Positions 9,172 through 17,274 of a stretch of 64,000 nucleotides of DNA are shown piece after piece. Each line of letters begins with the position of its first letter. The stretch's first letter is position 1. Source of the stretch: Cyanobium sp. NIES-981 (GTDB lineage Bacteria; Cyanobacteriota; Cyanobacteriia; PCC-6307; Cyanobiaceae); the NCBI GenBank assembly GCA_945896675.1, contig CAMDEM010000001.1, positions 62,001 to 126,000 of the forward strand. The letters run 5' to 3'. The translations under genes and the position numbers were made by a program. The notes below the pieces were generated by a model, which was not told the DNA's origin, made no database searches, and was given only the letters and a program-made list of their open reading frames with translations.

Positions 9172-10944
9172 CTACCGGTCCTGCTGACCGAAGGGAGCTT
9201 GCCGATTACCTTCAACTGTTCGCTGATATTTTTGAACGAGGGCCTGGGATACATTCATTTGATTGTCTCCGCCATTTCCCGGTGGACTATTTACCGGTGG
9301 GGGCGGAGCAGCCGGTAGCCCGGTACCTTGAATGGTGAGAATTCCGAGTTCATCAAGGCCAGGGGTATAGAGATCTGGTGGGGCAACCAACGCACCCAAA
9401 GACCTGGCACTCGATTTCTGTGCTGCCACCCTCGCGATTTCTACCTGACGATCCTGATCCCGAGCCTGGGCCAGTTGGCTAGCTGAAACCACACTCAGTA
9501 GATGTCCTGGGGTGGCGTCAGCTGGATAGACCATAGTCACCTTGACAGGATTACTCACGCCAGGCTTGAGATTGAGACTAGTAAGCGACAGGCTCTCGCC
9601 TGAACGCATGCCTACATGAATGTCTTCAACACCTGATTCGGTCGTGATTTGAATCGATCCACGAAATGCGGTGAATGGCTTTGACCTCCCAAATGCCGTG
9701 GGGTGGCTCATCACCAATTCATAGGGACCTTCTCCCTTGAGACTGAGTGTGACTTCAAAGCGAACCCCGTAGGTGCCCACATTGTCGAGGGAGGAATCCA
9801 CCATGCGGCTTGCAAGGGAATTGACCTGTATCTCCTTGGTCCCGAAGTTGTGTCTGTTGGTGCTGGTGAACGGGACATGCAAAGCCCCCTCGCTGTTGAG
9901 GTCGTGGTTGATCGTTGCTTGATAGGTATCGCCGATGGCAACTCCGCCAACCCTGGAAAATACTTGACGATTGTTGATTTCAGCAATCCGTTTTAGGTAA
10001 ACCCTGCCTGGAGCAAGCTTCGATTGATCAAGGACTCCCACAATGTCGTAGTCACTTTGGGGTTGCCGCGCAGCGACCACAGCCATTTGGAATGGGCCGT
10101 CGCTGCGGCCTCTCAGGAGAGCATTGGCTATACCAAGGGAAGGAAGTTCTGTGCGAAAAAGTACTATTCTGCTTCGCCCTGGAATGGTGATTTCGTCCGT
10201 CAAATTGGAATCCAATTTGCCGCGTAGAAGCTGGGTTGCGGTGGCATCTCCGGGGCCCGTATTCCATGCCCGTATGCCCAGGGGCTTAACGCCCATCAGG
10301 TTGTTGGCGAGATAGGGTGCTTGAAAACTATTTCGTACCGCTCCAGCTTCGAAACGAATGTGAACAGGTTGGTAGCTCGTATTGATTAAAATGAGTCCAA
10401 GGGTTAGTTCGCTCCTGCGGCTACCTGCCCAGCGTTCTCCTTTCGGCGGGATGTACTTGTGGTGGATATGGGCACCAAACTCACCGTTGAACGTATAATC
10501 CGGATTGGCAAGTGGTGCCCCTGTTTCTGCGGCATAGCCCACCCCTGATGATGTATTAATTAGGATTCCAGGCCCTTCCACTTCCTCCGGCTGATTGGAA
10601 TGGAGAACGGGGACCGTATTGAAGCTTCCATTGAGGGGCTTGGCCCTTTGGCCAGCCATCAGGGCCACATAGGCCTGGCTTGAAGGAAGCGGGAGCCCAA
10701 TCCAGCCGATGGCTAGCCAGGAGGCTGGACCTACTAGGCCCGCCAGGTCTTTCCCGATTGTCCAGGCAGATCTTTCCTTGCGATCCCGTCGGATCTCCCT
10801 GGATGGGGCGATCCCCTCGCTGGGCCTGCTGGACTTGGGGCTTCCGGGTCTCCGATCCTTGTTGGGCATGCGCTTCTTAGCCATGGCGGGTTGGAAGGCA
10901 CGAGACTCGGTAGCCCGGTTCAGCTCGCTAGAACCTTTGGGCAT
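9172..10944 (-). CDS. DUF3370-family protein with N-terminal membrane/signal segment
   Basis: The 590-residue product begins with a basic stretch of about 60 residues rich in Lys, Arg and Ser, followed by a hydrophobic segment (about 66-88) that may be a signal anchor. The rest is beta-rich and resembles the cyanobacterial DUF3370 family, which has no known function; the region around VPVLHSNQPEEVEGPG (about 111-126) is typical. The C-terminus has a Pro run (about 546-556) and a polar tail. A later start at Met21 is possible. It is divergent from a 59-aa gene with only 14 nt between start codons, and leads a two-gene operon with the RHH/J-domain gene. An exported or envelope location is inferred. 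Confidence 0.7.
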   Translation of the reverse strand: MPKGSSELNRATESRAFQPAMAKKRMPNKDRRPGSPKSSRPSEGIAPSREIRRDRKERSAWTIGKDLAGLVGPASWLAIGWIGLPLPSSQAYVALMAGQRAKPLNGSFNTVPVLHSNQPEEVEGPGILINTSSGVGYAAETGAPLANPDYTFNGEFGAHIHHKYIPPKGERWAGSRRSELTLGLILINTSYQPVHIRFEAGAVRNSFQAPYLANNLMGVKPLGIRAWNTGPGDATATQLLRGKLDSNLTDEITIPGRSRIVLFRTELPSLGIANALLRGRSDGPFQMAVVAARQPQSDYDIVGVLDQSKLAPGRVYLKRIAEINNRQVFSRVGGVAIGDTYQATINHDLNSEGALHVPFTSTNRHNFGTKEIQVNSLASRMVDSSLDNVGTYGVRFEVTLSLKGEGPYELVMSHPTAFGRSKPFTAFRGSIQITTESGVEDIHVGMRSGESLSLTSLNLKPGVSNPVKVTMVYPADATPGHLLSVVSASQLAQARDQDRQVEIARVAAQKSSARSLGALVAPPDLYTPGLDELGILTIQGTGLPAAPPPPVNSPPGNGGDNQMNVSQALVQKYQRTVEGNRQAPFGQQDR

Positions 10945-10958
10945 TCCATAAGTTTCCC

Positions 10959-11138
10959 ATGCTTCCTCCCTTCGTTTGCGGCGGCTTTGACGACAACGGC
11001 GCCAGCGGCATGCGTCGTCATCAGGAGCGAAAGATGCGGATGCTCACCTTTTGGCGCGATGGGGTGGAGCGGCAACTGGCTGCCATCAATGCTTCGATCA
11101 GCACCCTCCAGCAGCAAATTGAGAGGGATGCCAACTAG
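10959..11138 (+). CDS. Small conserved-type hypothetical protein (59 aa)
   Basis: ATG 10959 opens a 59-codon frame ending in TAG at 11136-11138. The product begins MLPPFVCGGF and has the amphipathic core MRMLTFWRDGVERQLAAIN followed by STLQQQIERD. The helical, coiled-coil-like second half and the TFWRD motif resemble small proteins I recall from other picocyanobacteria, but no function is known to me. It diverges from the DUF3370 gene. Its 3' end overlaps the 3' end of the sigma-factor gene on the opposite strand by 41 nt, which is unusual even in this compact genome. Confidence 0.6.
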   Translation: MLPPFVCGGFDDNGASGMRRHQERKMRMLTFWRDGVERQLAAINASISTLQQQIERDAN

Positions 11139-11889
11139 GGCCCTGGCCGCTGCGCTGTTCAAGGGCTGATTTCACTAAGGCCAGCCCCTGCTTCAGCCTT
11201 CGCTGCACCGTCATCGGGCTCACTTGCAGTTGGCTTGCCGTTCGCCGATAGCTCCAGCCCTCCAAAACCACTTTGCCCACGATCCATTGCAATTGGGCAT
11301 CCAGGCGCTGGAGGGCCTCCACGGCGGCTGCGGTGTCTTCAGCCCCAATCCCGGGGTTTGCTTCGATAGGCGCGGCGATATCAAATCCGTCCAACGGCAG
11401 TTGGTCCAGGGAAATCGGTGGGCGCCATGCCTTGAGCTCCTCGAGCCCCCTGCGTTGGCTTTCCGTGAGCTCCAGTCCCAAACCCTCCCTATTCAGGTCC
11501 CTTTTTGCTTTCTGTTGCAGCTCAGCAACCCGCCTCGGCAGGCGAATCAGTGGAGCTGCATCGCGCAGGTAGTGCAGGATTGCACCCCTCACGTGGGGTT
11601 TGGCAAAGGCTTCGAATGGGGCACTGTTGCTTGAGCAGTAGAGCTCAGCTGCCCGCATCAGTCCCATCAACCCCACCTGCATCAAGTCGTCGAAGGGTTC
11701 GGGGGTGCAGGAGGCATAGAAGGCGGCTATGGGTTTCACGAGCGTTTGAAACTCCTCAACGCGGCCATTGCGGCTGGCAACAGATGCCTTGTTTGGGGTT
11801 TTTGGCCGTTGCTCCCCTGCCCTGGATGGGATGGGCTGTGTTGCATGAAATTGCGCTTGGTTTTTGGTTTTGCTTTTTGAGGTAGGCAT
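11098..11889 (-). CDS. Alternative sigma-70-family factor (group 3, SigF-like)
   Basis: The 263-residue product has sigma region 2 at about 46-120, including DDLMQVGLMGLMRAAELY (67-84), the core-RNA-polymerase-binding part, and LRDAAPLIRLPRRV for -10 recognition. Region 4 is a helix-turn-helix at about 209-243 (EGWSYRRTASQLQVSPMTVQ). Region 1 is absent and the N-terminal 40 residues are polar. Length and layout fit group 3 sigma factors, which in cyanobacteria direct stress or motility genes. No anti-sigma gene is next to it. Its upstream gap holds two direct repeats, GTAGATGG on the minus strand, 24 bp apart. Confidence 0.85.
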   Translation of the reverse strand: MPTSKSKTKNQAQFHATQPIPSRAGEQRPKTPNKASVASRNGRVEEFQTLVKPIAAFYASCTPEPFDDLMQVGLMGLMRAAELYCSSNSAPFEAFAKPHVRGAILHYLRDAAPLIRLPRRVAELQQKAKRDLNREGLGLELTESQRRGLEELKAWRPPISLDQLPLDGFDIAAPIEANPGIGAEDTAAAVEALQRLDAQLQWIVGKVVLEGWSYRRTASQLQVSPMTVQRRLKQGLALVKSALEQRSGQGPSWHPSQFAAGGC

Positions 11890-11923
11890 CCGGGTGGACA
11901 GCAGATGGTGGGATTGGTTTTCC

Positions 11924-11955
11924 CCATCTACGAAGGCCCCAGCTGCACCATCTAC
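11924..11955 (-). promoter_or_regulatory. Direct repeat GTAGATGG upstream of the sigma-factor gene
   Basis: The octamer GTAGATGG (plus-strand CCATCTAC) occurs exactly at 11924-11931 and 11948-11955, 24 bp apart, 35-66 nt upstream of the sigma-factor start. The spacing would place both copies on a similar face of the helix. It could be an operator; no regulator is suggested by the sequence. Confidence 0.3.
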
Positions 11956-11978
11956 ACAACCGTGAAACTACGGAATTG

Positions 11979-12809
11979 TTATGGGACTGGGGTGGCAACT
12001 TGCTTCAACAATTCCATTGGCCCGTGCCGCCTAAGCCAGTCCAGGTCTGAATGGTCGGTGGCCAGTAAGTAGCCAGAAAAGCCCAGGGCATTGAGGCTGA
12101 AACCCGCACAGTGCTCCCTATCGCGGCGAATGGTGATGAACCATTGATCGTTAAACAGCAAGTTGTAGGGATACAAGGGTTTCTGGTTCTGATTGGCGCG
12201 TCCGAGGCCGAGCTGTTCAAGCTGCTGGCTGTAGAGCCTGGGCAAATCCAGATGGTTGCTGGGATCAGTTCGCCTGCTGATGGCATGGAGCCAGGGCATT
12301 GTTTTCTGCTCCCCATTGAGTTGACTGTTGAACCACGGCTCCAAGGGGCAGGTTGGTTCCTCCGCTTTGCGGGGGAGCAGCTGCACATGGCGATGGCGTT
12401 GGCTTGCCCCCGAGGTGGCCGAGCTGTTGAAGAACCACAGGCCATCGGTGTCGCTGGCGACGGAGGCCACCGCTTGCCAATCCAATGCCGATAACCAACC
12501 CTCTTGGGGCTGCCAGCCCTGGCTAATAACCAAGACATGGGCGGGTTGGACGGGATATTTGTTGAGGAGCAACACATGGCTTGAACCCAATGGGCCCACT
12601 TCCAAGTCCTGTTCCCACGGCAGAAATGGATTGGGTTTCGGCCCGTCAGCCCGCAGGTGCTTTGGGGTCCGGCTTAACAGCCGCCTCAACACAAATGGAC
12701 TGAGGTGGGGTGCATCCATCAACTCGGTGCTGAGGGGCACCAAGGCCTTGGACTCCCTGGCCTGGTCCGTCCGGTCCAGGGCCTCACGCCATAGGGATTC
12801 AGCTCGCAC
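11979..12809 (-). CDS. ATP adenylyltransferase (Ap4A phosphorylase)
   Basis: The product has the HIT-like catalytic signature SGASQRHRHVQLLP with a HxHxQ triad (about residues 139-143 from GTG 12809), preceded by the NSSATSGAS substrate loop, and the two-domain layout of Apa proteins. The family cleaves diadenosine tetraphosphate with phosphate to ATP and ADP, limiting this stress alarmone. The start is uncertain. A TTG at 12854 would extend the protein 15 residues and deepen the overlap with the SpoIID-like gene. GTG 12809 overlaps it by 11 nt and was preferred; 276 residues result. It is the last gene of the run gpsA, phzF-like, spoIID-like, apa. Confidence 0.85.
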   Translation of the reverse strand: MRAESLWREALDRTDQARESKALVPLSTELMDAPHLSPFVLRRLLSRTPKHLRADGPKPNPFLPWEQDLEVGPLGSSHVLLLNKYPVQPAHVLVISQGWQPQEGWLSALDWQAVASVASDTDGLWFFNSSATSGASQRHRHVQLLPRKAEEPTCPLEPWFNSQLNGEQKTMPWLHAISRRTDPSNHLDLPRLYSQQLEQLGLGRANQNQKPLYPYNLLFNDQWFITIRRDREHCAGFSLNALGFSGYLLATDHSDLDWLRRHGPMELLKQVATPVP

Positions 12810-13752
12810 CGGAGCGCAGGCGGGCCAGGGAGGCCCCTTGGTAATAGTGGCCAAGGATTTCGTTGTAGCGACGACCCTGTTCAGCCAGCTCTTGGGCGCC
12901 GTGCTGGCTCATGCTCGCCCCAAGTTGACCATGGGCTTCCAGGGTGATCTCCCGGGTTGCAGCGTAGAGACTTTCCACAATCGCCCCTTGGTAGCTGAGG
13001 ATCAGGCCGGCCGTACTGCTGACGGCTTGCCGGGTTCTCGTGGTGCTCGTTTTAAGGCCCTGATAGGCCTGCCAACGGGTGTTATCGCCCAGGTGCCAAT
13101 GGCGATTGGCCGGTCTTGCCATGTGTGCCAAGGCATAGGAACGGGCCGCCACGGCCTGGGCCTGAAGCGCCTCCATGGACCAACTGCTCGGCATTTCCGA
13201 TCCCACCACGGAGGCCACATAGGTCTCGAGGGGGAGATGGTTGACCAGGGTGGGACGCCCTGCCTCTGCTGCCACGAAGAGCCTGCCGGCATAGGCAACG
13301 CCGTTGACCTGGACCGAACCACCCTGGCTGAGTAACCAGGCCTCTGCAGCGCTTCCTCCCCCCCTGGATCTCCCTAGGGCTTCCAGGTTGACGGGTTGTC
13401 CCCCAGCACCGCTTTGCAGCAGATCTCCCTGGGGATTCACCAGCCGCCAGGGTCCCGTCGCTGAGACCGTGGGTGAATCACCTGCTCCAAGCAGGGCAAC
13501 CCGCACGTCGAGATCCACCGGGCTCCCCTGGGCCGGTTCTGAAAGGGCCGAGCCGCCGCTCTGGGCCTGGAGTGCCTTGACTTGTTCCGCTGCGGCCAGG
13601 GTGTCGGAGGGAGGTGCGGGCGCCTCAATCAGGGCGTCAAGAAGGTCCCCTTCCATTGGTTGAAAGGATTTTGTGGTGAGGCCCTGGGCCGCGTATCCCA
13701 GGGCCAGGGCACCCACCGCTAAGGGCAGGGCCATCCAAGTTCGCCCCTTCAC
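12799..13752 (-). CDS. SpoIID/LytB-domain protein
   Basis: From GTG 13752 the product is 317 residues. A GGAGG Shine-Dalgarno sequence sits 5 nt upstream and the start overlaps the PhzF stop as GTGA. A hydrophobic segment (about 7-24, MALPLAVGALALGYAAQG) acts as signal or anchor. The SpoIID signature NHLPLETYVASVVGSEMP, then LQAQAVAARSYALAH, lies near residues 180-220. SpoIID proteins are lytic transglycosylases that act on denuded glycan strands in sporulating bacteria; in cyanobacteria the role is probably peptidoglycan remodelling, unproven. The longer start GTG 13764 is possible but lacks the good ribosome site. Confidence 0.82.
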   Translation of the reverse strand: MKGRTWMALPLAVGALALGYAAQGLTTKSFQPMEGDLLDALIEAPAPPSDTLAAAEQVKALQAQSGGSALSEPAQGSPVDLDVRVALLGAGDSPTVSATGPWRLVNPQGDLLQSGAGGQPVNLEALGRSRGGGSAAEAWLLSQGGSVQVNGVAYAGRLFVAAEAGRPTLVNHLPLETYVASVVGSEMPSSWSMEALQAQAVAARSYALAHMARPANRHWHLGDNTRWQAYQGLKTSTTRTRQAVSSTAGLILSYQGAIVESLYAATREITLEAHGQLGASMSQHGAQELAEQGRRYNEILGHYYQGASLARLRSGAS

Positions 13753-14657
13753 GGCAGCCTCCACCCCATAGGCCTGGGAGGGGCGTCGAGGTTGATGGTG
13801 CCCTCGAGGTTGATGGTGCCTTCGAGCAGTCGATAGGCGGAACCCGTGATTTGAATCCTGTCTCCTTCAACCCGTTTGCAGACCATCCCACCCGGCCGGG
13901 GTGAGCATTGCCACCCCACCACATCCGATCGGGAGCAGATCTGCATCCAATAGGGCGCCACCAGGGCATGGGCCGAGCCCGTGACCGGATCTTCAGGGAT
14001 CCCCAAACCAGGGGCAAAAAATCGCAATTGGTAGTCGGCCCGCCGACCCAGAACCATCGGGCATTGCTCAGCATCGGCGCCGACCGCCTGCATCACCACC
14101 AGGCCCTGGGCTTCCTGGTCTTCGAGCTGGCTTGCCAGGGTGGTCATGGTGTCTATTTGGCACGAGGGGGCAACCAACACCACCGCATAACCCAGTTTTG
14201 AACGCCAGAACGTCTGGGGGGGGCTGCCCAAGGCGTCCAGCAACAGGCGCTCCAGATAAATGGGGCAATCACCTGCCTGTAACTCCTCGGTTGGTAACTC
14301 GATTTGGGCTGTGGTGAGTTGCCCAGCGGCTGTCGGGTGCAGTTGAACCGGCAGGGGGCCACTGCGGCTGACCAGGGGGATCGGCTCAAGTGGTTCAAGA
14401 AGTCCCCAATGGCCCAGGGCCACGCAGGCGGCCAGGGTGGCGTGGCCGCAGAGCGGCACTTCCCGGCTGGGGGTGAACCAGCGCAGCATCCAGCGGCCGT
14501 CATGACGCCAGAGAAAGGCCGTTTCCGATTGGTTGAGGCTGGTGGCCAAGCCCTGCAAAGTGGAATCTGCTAAGGGGTGCTCAAGGCGCACAACCGCAGC
14601 CCCATTGCCCCGGCATGGACCGTCTGCGAAGGCCTCTACAAGCAGAACCTGGAGCAT
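13749..14657 (-). CDS. PhzF-family isomerase/epimerase-like protein
   Basis: The 302-residue product shows the PhzF fold markers. Glu45 in NQSETAFL matches the family catalytic Glu, PLCGHATLA (about 69-77) marks the first half and EDPVTGSAHA the second. The family includes PhzF itself and many enzymes of unknown substrate; phenazine synthesis is not implied because no other phz gene is present. The start ATG 14657 overlaps the gpsA stop by 1 nt (TGATG). Near the C-terminus an exact 18-bp tandem duplication encodes GTINLE-GTINLD, which looks like a recent slippage event. Confidence 0.85.
   Translation of the reverse strand: MLQVLLVEAFADGPCRGNGAAVVRLEHPLADSTLQGLATSLNQSETAFLWRHDGRWMLRWFTPSREVPLCGHATLAACVALGHWGLLEPLEPIPLVSRSGPLPVQLHPTAAGQLTTAQIELPTEELQAGDCPIYLERLLLDALGSPPQTFWRSKLGYAVVLVAPSCQIDTMTTLASQLEDQEAQGLVVMQAVGADAEQCPMVLGRRADYQLRFFAPGLGIPEDPVTGSAHALVAPYWMQICSRSDVVGWQCSPRPGGMVCKRVEGDRIQITGSAYRLLEGTINLEGTINLDAPPRPMGWRLP
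13786..13821. repeat. 18-bp tandem duplication inside the phzF-like gene
   Basis: TCGAGGTTGATGGTGCCC (13786-13803) is followed at once by a copy differing only in the last base (13804-13821). In the encoded protein it repeats the hexapeptide GTINLE/GTINLD and keeps the frame. Confidence 0.9.
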
Positions 14658-15577
14658 CAGCGTGGCAGTTCTGCTTTGAGATCTCGTTCCATCAAAACCC
14701 TGACCGCCTGGGCCGGTTGCGTTAGGCCATCGAGAACGGAGACAACCTGCTCGCAGATGGGCAGGTGCCAGGATTTTTCCTCGGCAAGGCGCAGGGCTGC
14801 CCGGGCTGTCCTGGGGCCCTCCACGGTGGCGGCCAAGGTCGCTGTCGCCTCAGCTTCCGTGCGGCCCTCGGCTAGCAGCAGCCCGCAGCGGTAATTGCGG
14901 CTCAGGGGGCTATACGAGGTGGCAAGCAGATCCCCGAGTCCGGCTAGGCCATAGAGCGTTTCGCTCTGGCCGCCAAAACCCCGAAGCACGACCCCGATTT
15001 CAGCCAGGCCCCGGCAGAGCAGGGATGCTTTGGCATTGGCGCCGAGCTGGAGGCCATCGGCAATCCCCGCGGCTACGGCCATCACGTTTTTCAAGGCGCC
15101 AGAGACCTCGGTGCCGATGGGGTCTTGGTTGGTGTAAAGCCGCAGGCTCTCGCCACTCAGCTGGGCCTGGAGGCGGCTAGCTAGTTCGCCATCTGTGCAA
15201 GCCAGCACGCTTGCTGCGGGCAGGCCCCGTTGCAGTTCCGTGGCCAGATTCGGGCCACTGAGGGCCAGGAGCGGTACGGGGCCGAGTCGCCGCTGCCACA
15301 GCTGGCTGGGCGTGGCCAGTTGGTTGAGATCAATGCCCTTGCTGCAGCTGATTAAGGGCAGGCCCGATGGCCAATCCGAGCCAAGGGCGCTGGCTAGCGA
15401 TTCGATTGCCGCGAGCGAAACGGCCACCACCACCACATCAGCACCCACAACGGCCGAGCGGGGATCTGTCCCGTCGCGCCGCGACCAGCTCTGGATTTGG
15501 TGGCCTTGCCTGGTCCACAGATCCGCCAGGGTTTGGCCCCAAGCTCCCCGGCCCAACACGGCAATTCGAAGGCTCAT
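14657..15577 (-). CDS. gpsA: Glycerol-3-phosphate dehydrogenase [NAD(P)+]
   Basis: The 306-residue product begins with a Rossmann nucleotide motif, GRGAWG at residues 9-14, and carries the typical CSKGI (about 99-103), ALSGPNLATEL and TEVSGALKNVMAVAAG motifs, the last holding the catalytic Lys. GpsA reduces dihydroxyacetone phosphate to sn-glycerol 3-phosphate, the first step toward glycerolipids. It is the first gene of a four-gene minus-strand run and diverges from the SDR gene with 65 nt between starts. Length and motif order are normal. Confidence 0.96.
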   Translation of the reverse strand: MSLRIAVLGRGAWGQTLADLWTRQGHQIQSWSRRDGTDPRSAVVGADVVVVAVSLAAIESLASALGSDWPSGLPLISCSKGIDLNQLATPSQLWQRRLGPVPLLALSGPNLATELQRGLPAASVLACTDGELASRLQAQLSGESLRLYTNQDPIGTEVSGALKNVMAVAAGIADGLQLGANAKASLLCRGLAEIGVVLRGFGGQSETLYGLAGLGDLLATSYSPLSRNYRCGLLLAEGRTEAEATATLAATVEGPRTARAALRLAEEKSWHLPICEQVVSVLDGLTQPAQAVRVLMERDLKAELPR

Positions 15578-15642
15578 TGCGGCAGAAGGAGCAGCACCCA
15601 GCTGGCCACGCCATCATGCGCCATGCCTGCGGTATTGGTGGC

Positions 15643-16401
15643 ATGGCCTTGGAGTCTCGGGCCCTCAGCACGTGGCATGGCACGGCTTTGGTGGTGGGAA
15701 CCGGTGGAATCGGCTCTGCCCTGCTCGAGGCGTTGGCGGAACGGGCCCCTGATTTGCAGTTGCTGGGGGCCTCGCGCCAGCGGCCACCTAACTGGGAAGA
15801 CGGCGCCTTGGCCGACACGGCCTTCATGGCGGTGGATTTAACCAAGCCATGCAGCCTTGATGGGTTGCAGCGGCGGCTAGGGGCCCTTCCCCCCCTGCGC
15901 TTGGTCATCAACACCGCTGGAGTGCTGCATGGCCCCGATCTCCAGCCTGAGAAGCGCCTGAGCCAGGTCACCCAGGCCAGTCTTGCCACGAGTTTTGATT
16001 TGAATGCCTTCGGGCCCATCCTTTTGGCCCAGGCCCTCGAATCGCTCTGGCCGAAGGATCAACCCTTCCATTTCGCCAGTCTTTCGGCCCGGGTGGGCAG
16101 CATCGGCGACAACAGCCTGGGGGGCTGGTACAGCTATCGGGCCAGCAAGGCCGCCCAGAACCAGCTGCTCCGCACCCTGGCCATCGAATGGAAGCGCCGG
16201 CTCCCCTTGGGTTGCGTGAGCCTGCTGCACCCAGGCACAACGGCTACGGAGCTGTCCCGGCCCTTTCAGGCCGGTGTAGCCCCCGGCCAATTGTTTTCCC
16301 CGGCAAGGTCAGCGAACCACCTGTTGGATGTGTTGGAAGGCCTTGGCGATGACCAAAGCGGCCATTTCTGGGCCTGGGACGGTTCAGCGATCCCCTGGTG
16401 A
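15643..16401 (+). CDS. Short-chain dehydrogenase/reductase (SDR)
   Basis: From ATG 15643 the product is 252 residues. VVGTGGIGSALLEAL (18-32) is the nucleotide-binding motif, NTAG (90-93) the structural Asn motif, Ser147/Ser149 lie in the active-site strand, and Tyr165-x3-Lys169 (YRASK) is the catalytic pair. This is a classical SDR using NAD(P)H; the substrate is unknown. It resembles the C-factor-like cyanobacterial SDRs (CsgA type). ATG 15616 in the same frame is an alternative start. It converges on the DUF2237 gene with 3 nt between stops. Confidence 0.87.
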   Translation: MALESRALSTWHGTALVVGTGGIGSALLEALAERAPDLQLLGASRQRPPNWEDGALADTAFMAVDLTKPCSLDGLQRRLGALPPLRLVINTAGVLHGPDLQPEKRLSQVTQASLATSFDLNAFGPILLAQALESLWPKDQPFHFASLSARVGSIGDNSLGGWYSYRASKAAQNQLLRTLAIEWKRRLPLGCVSLLHPGTTATELSRPFQAGVAPGQLFSPARSANHLLDVLEGLGDDQSGHFWAWDGSAIPW

Positions 16402-16404
16402 GGG

Positions 16405-16782
16405 CTAGGCGGCGCTTTGCTGCAGAACCTCCAGGGGAATGATCTCGAGGGTGGTGGATTCGGTGGCCTCCAGCCGCACGGGCGGCGCCATGCCGTCCTG
16501 GTAGGCCTCAAGCCAACGGGGCGCGCAGACGCACCAGTGGTCGCCGGGCTTCAGTCCGGGAAAGCCGTAGCCAGGGGCCGGAGTGCTCAGATCGTTGCCC
16601 TGGGCCTTGCTGTAGCTGAGGAAGGCCTCGTTCACCACGCAACAGACGCTGTGGCGGCCCTGGTCGGCGGCATCGGTGCGGCAGCTTCCGTCCCGAAACC
16701 AGCCGGTCATCGGCTCGCAGCTGCAGATCTCTAGGGCCGTGCCGAGCACGTTGAGGGGTGTTTCAGGGTTGATGGATGTCAT
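16405..16782 (-). CDS. DUF2237 family protein
   Basis: From ATG 16782 the product is 125 residues, the family length. It has the conserved blocks NVLGTALEICSCEPMTGWF, GRHSVCCVV, GNDLSTPAPGYGFPGLKPGD and WCVCAPRWLEA. The several conserved cysteines (CSC, CC, CVC) are typical of DUF2237, whose function is unknown to me. The open frame continues 31 codons upstream but that part is low in complexity and was left out. It is divergent from the 75-aa gene at 16968. Confidence 0.88.
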   Translation of the reverse strand: MTSINPETPLNVLGTALEICSCEPMTGWFRDGSCRTDAADQGRHSVCCVVNEAFLSYSKAQGNDLSTPAPGYGFPGLKPGDHWCVCAPRWLEAYQDGMAPPVRLEATESTTLEIIPLEVLQQSAA

Positions 16783-16852
16783 CGAAGCTGTAATTGGGGC
16801 AGAACCCCAGTGGGGAGAATGGGTTTGGCTGCTGGTTGAGCTGGATATTGGC

Positions 16853-16862
16853 CCCAATTGGG
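16853..16862. promoter_or_regulatory. Perfect palindrome CCCAATTGGG in a divergent promoter gap
   Basis: The 10-bp palindrome CCCAATTGGG lies in the 185-nt gap between the divergent DUF2237 gene and the 75-aa gene. It could be an operator for either gene. Nothing in the sequence names a regulator. Confidence 0.25.
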
Positions 16863-16967
16863 TCCGATCCAGCAAACAAAGTGCGACCCAGAGGTTGACG
16901 GAATCCGGGGGGGAGGCGTTAAAGGTCGTTGAGAGCGCTTCAACTGTTTTTCAGCGCGGCCCCCTTC

Positions 16968-17195
16968 ATGAGCTGGGAATTCACCGAGGATGCGGCCTTT
17001 ATGGCCCTCTGCGACGCCTACAAGGAAAGCGGTGAACCCTCCGCCATGGAATTCCTTGCCCACGGTGAGGGCGCCTTCCATTTCCAGGAACTCACCCAAA
17101 ATGCCGCTGGAGAGGGCATTGACCTCAGCGACTCATCCGACCTGCAGGAGTTCCAACAGGAAGTGATCGACTCCCTCGAAGCGATGTGCGACTGA
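16968..17195 (+). CDS. Conserved-type hypothetical protein (75 aa), acidic
   Basis: From ATG 16968 the product has 75 residues, begins MSWEFTEDAAFMALCDAY and is strongly acidic, with an amphipathic C-terminal helix (SDLQEFQQEVIDSLEAM). The beginning resembles small picocyanobacterial proteins of unknown function. The open frame extends to 16929, but the extra 13 residues overlap the promoter gap. The stop codon sits in the first copy of a repeated GCGACTGAGG. Confidence 0.65.
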   Translation: MSWEFTEDAAFMALCDAYKESGEPSAMEFLAHGEGAFHFQELTQNAAGEGIDLSDSSDLQEFQQEVIDSLEAMCD

Positions 17196-17212
17196 GGCCT
17201 TAGCGACTGAGG
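17188..17212. repeat. Direct repeat GCGACTGAGG spanning a stop codon
   Basis: GCGACTGAGG occurs at 17188-17197 and 17203-17212, 15 bp apart. The first copy contains the TGA stop of the 75-aa gene, so the second copy is a duplicated gene end. Weaker copies (GACACTGAGTGAGG) follow to about 17230. Confidence 0.7.
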
Positions 17213-17274
17213 TTCTAGACACTGAGTGAGGCCCTAGGGACCGAGCGCTTGGCGACTAACCCTTCTAGGCCCAT

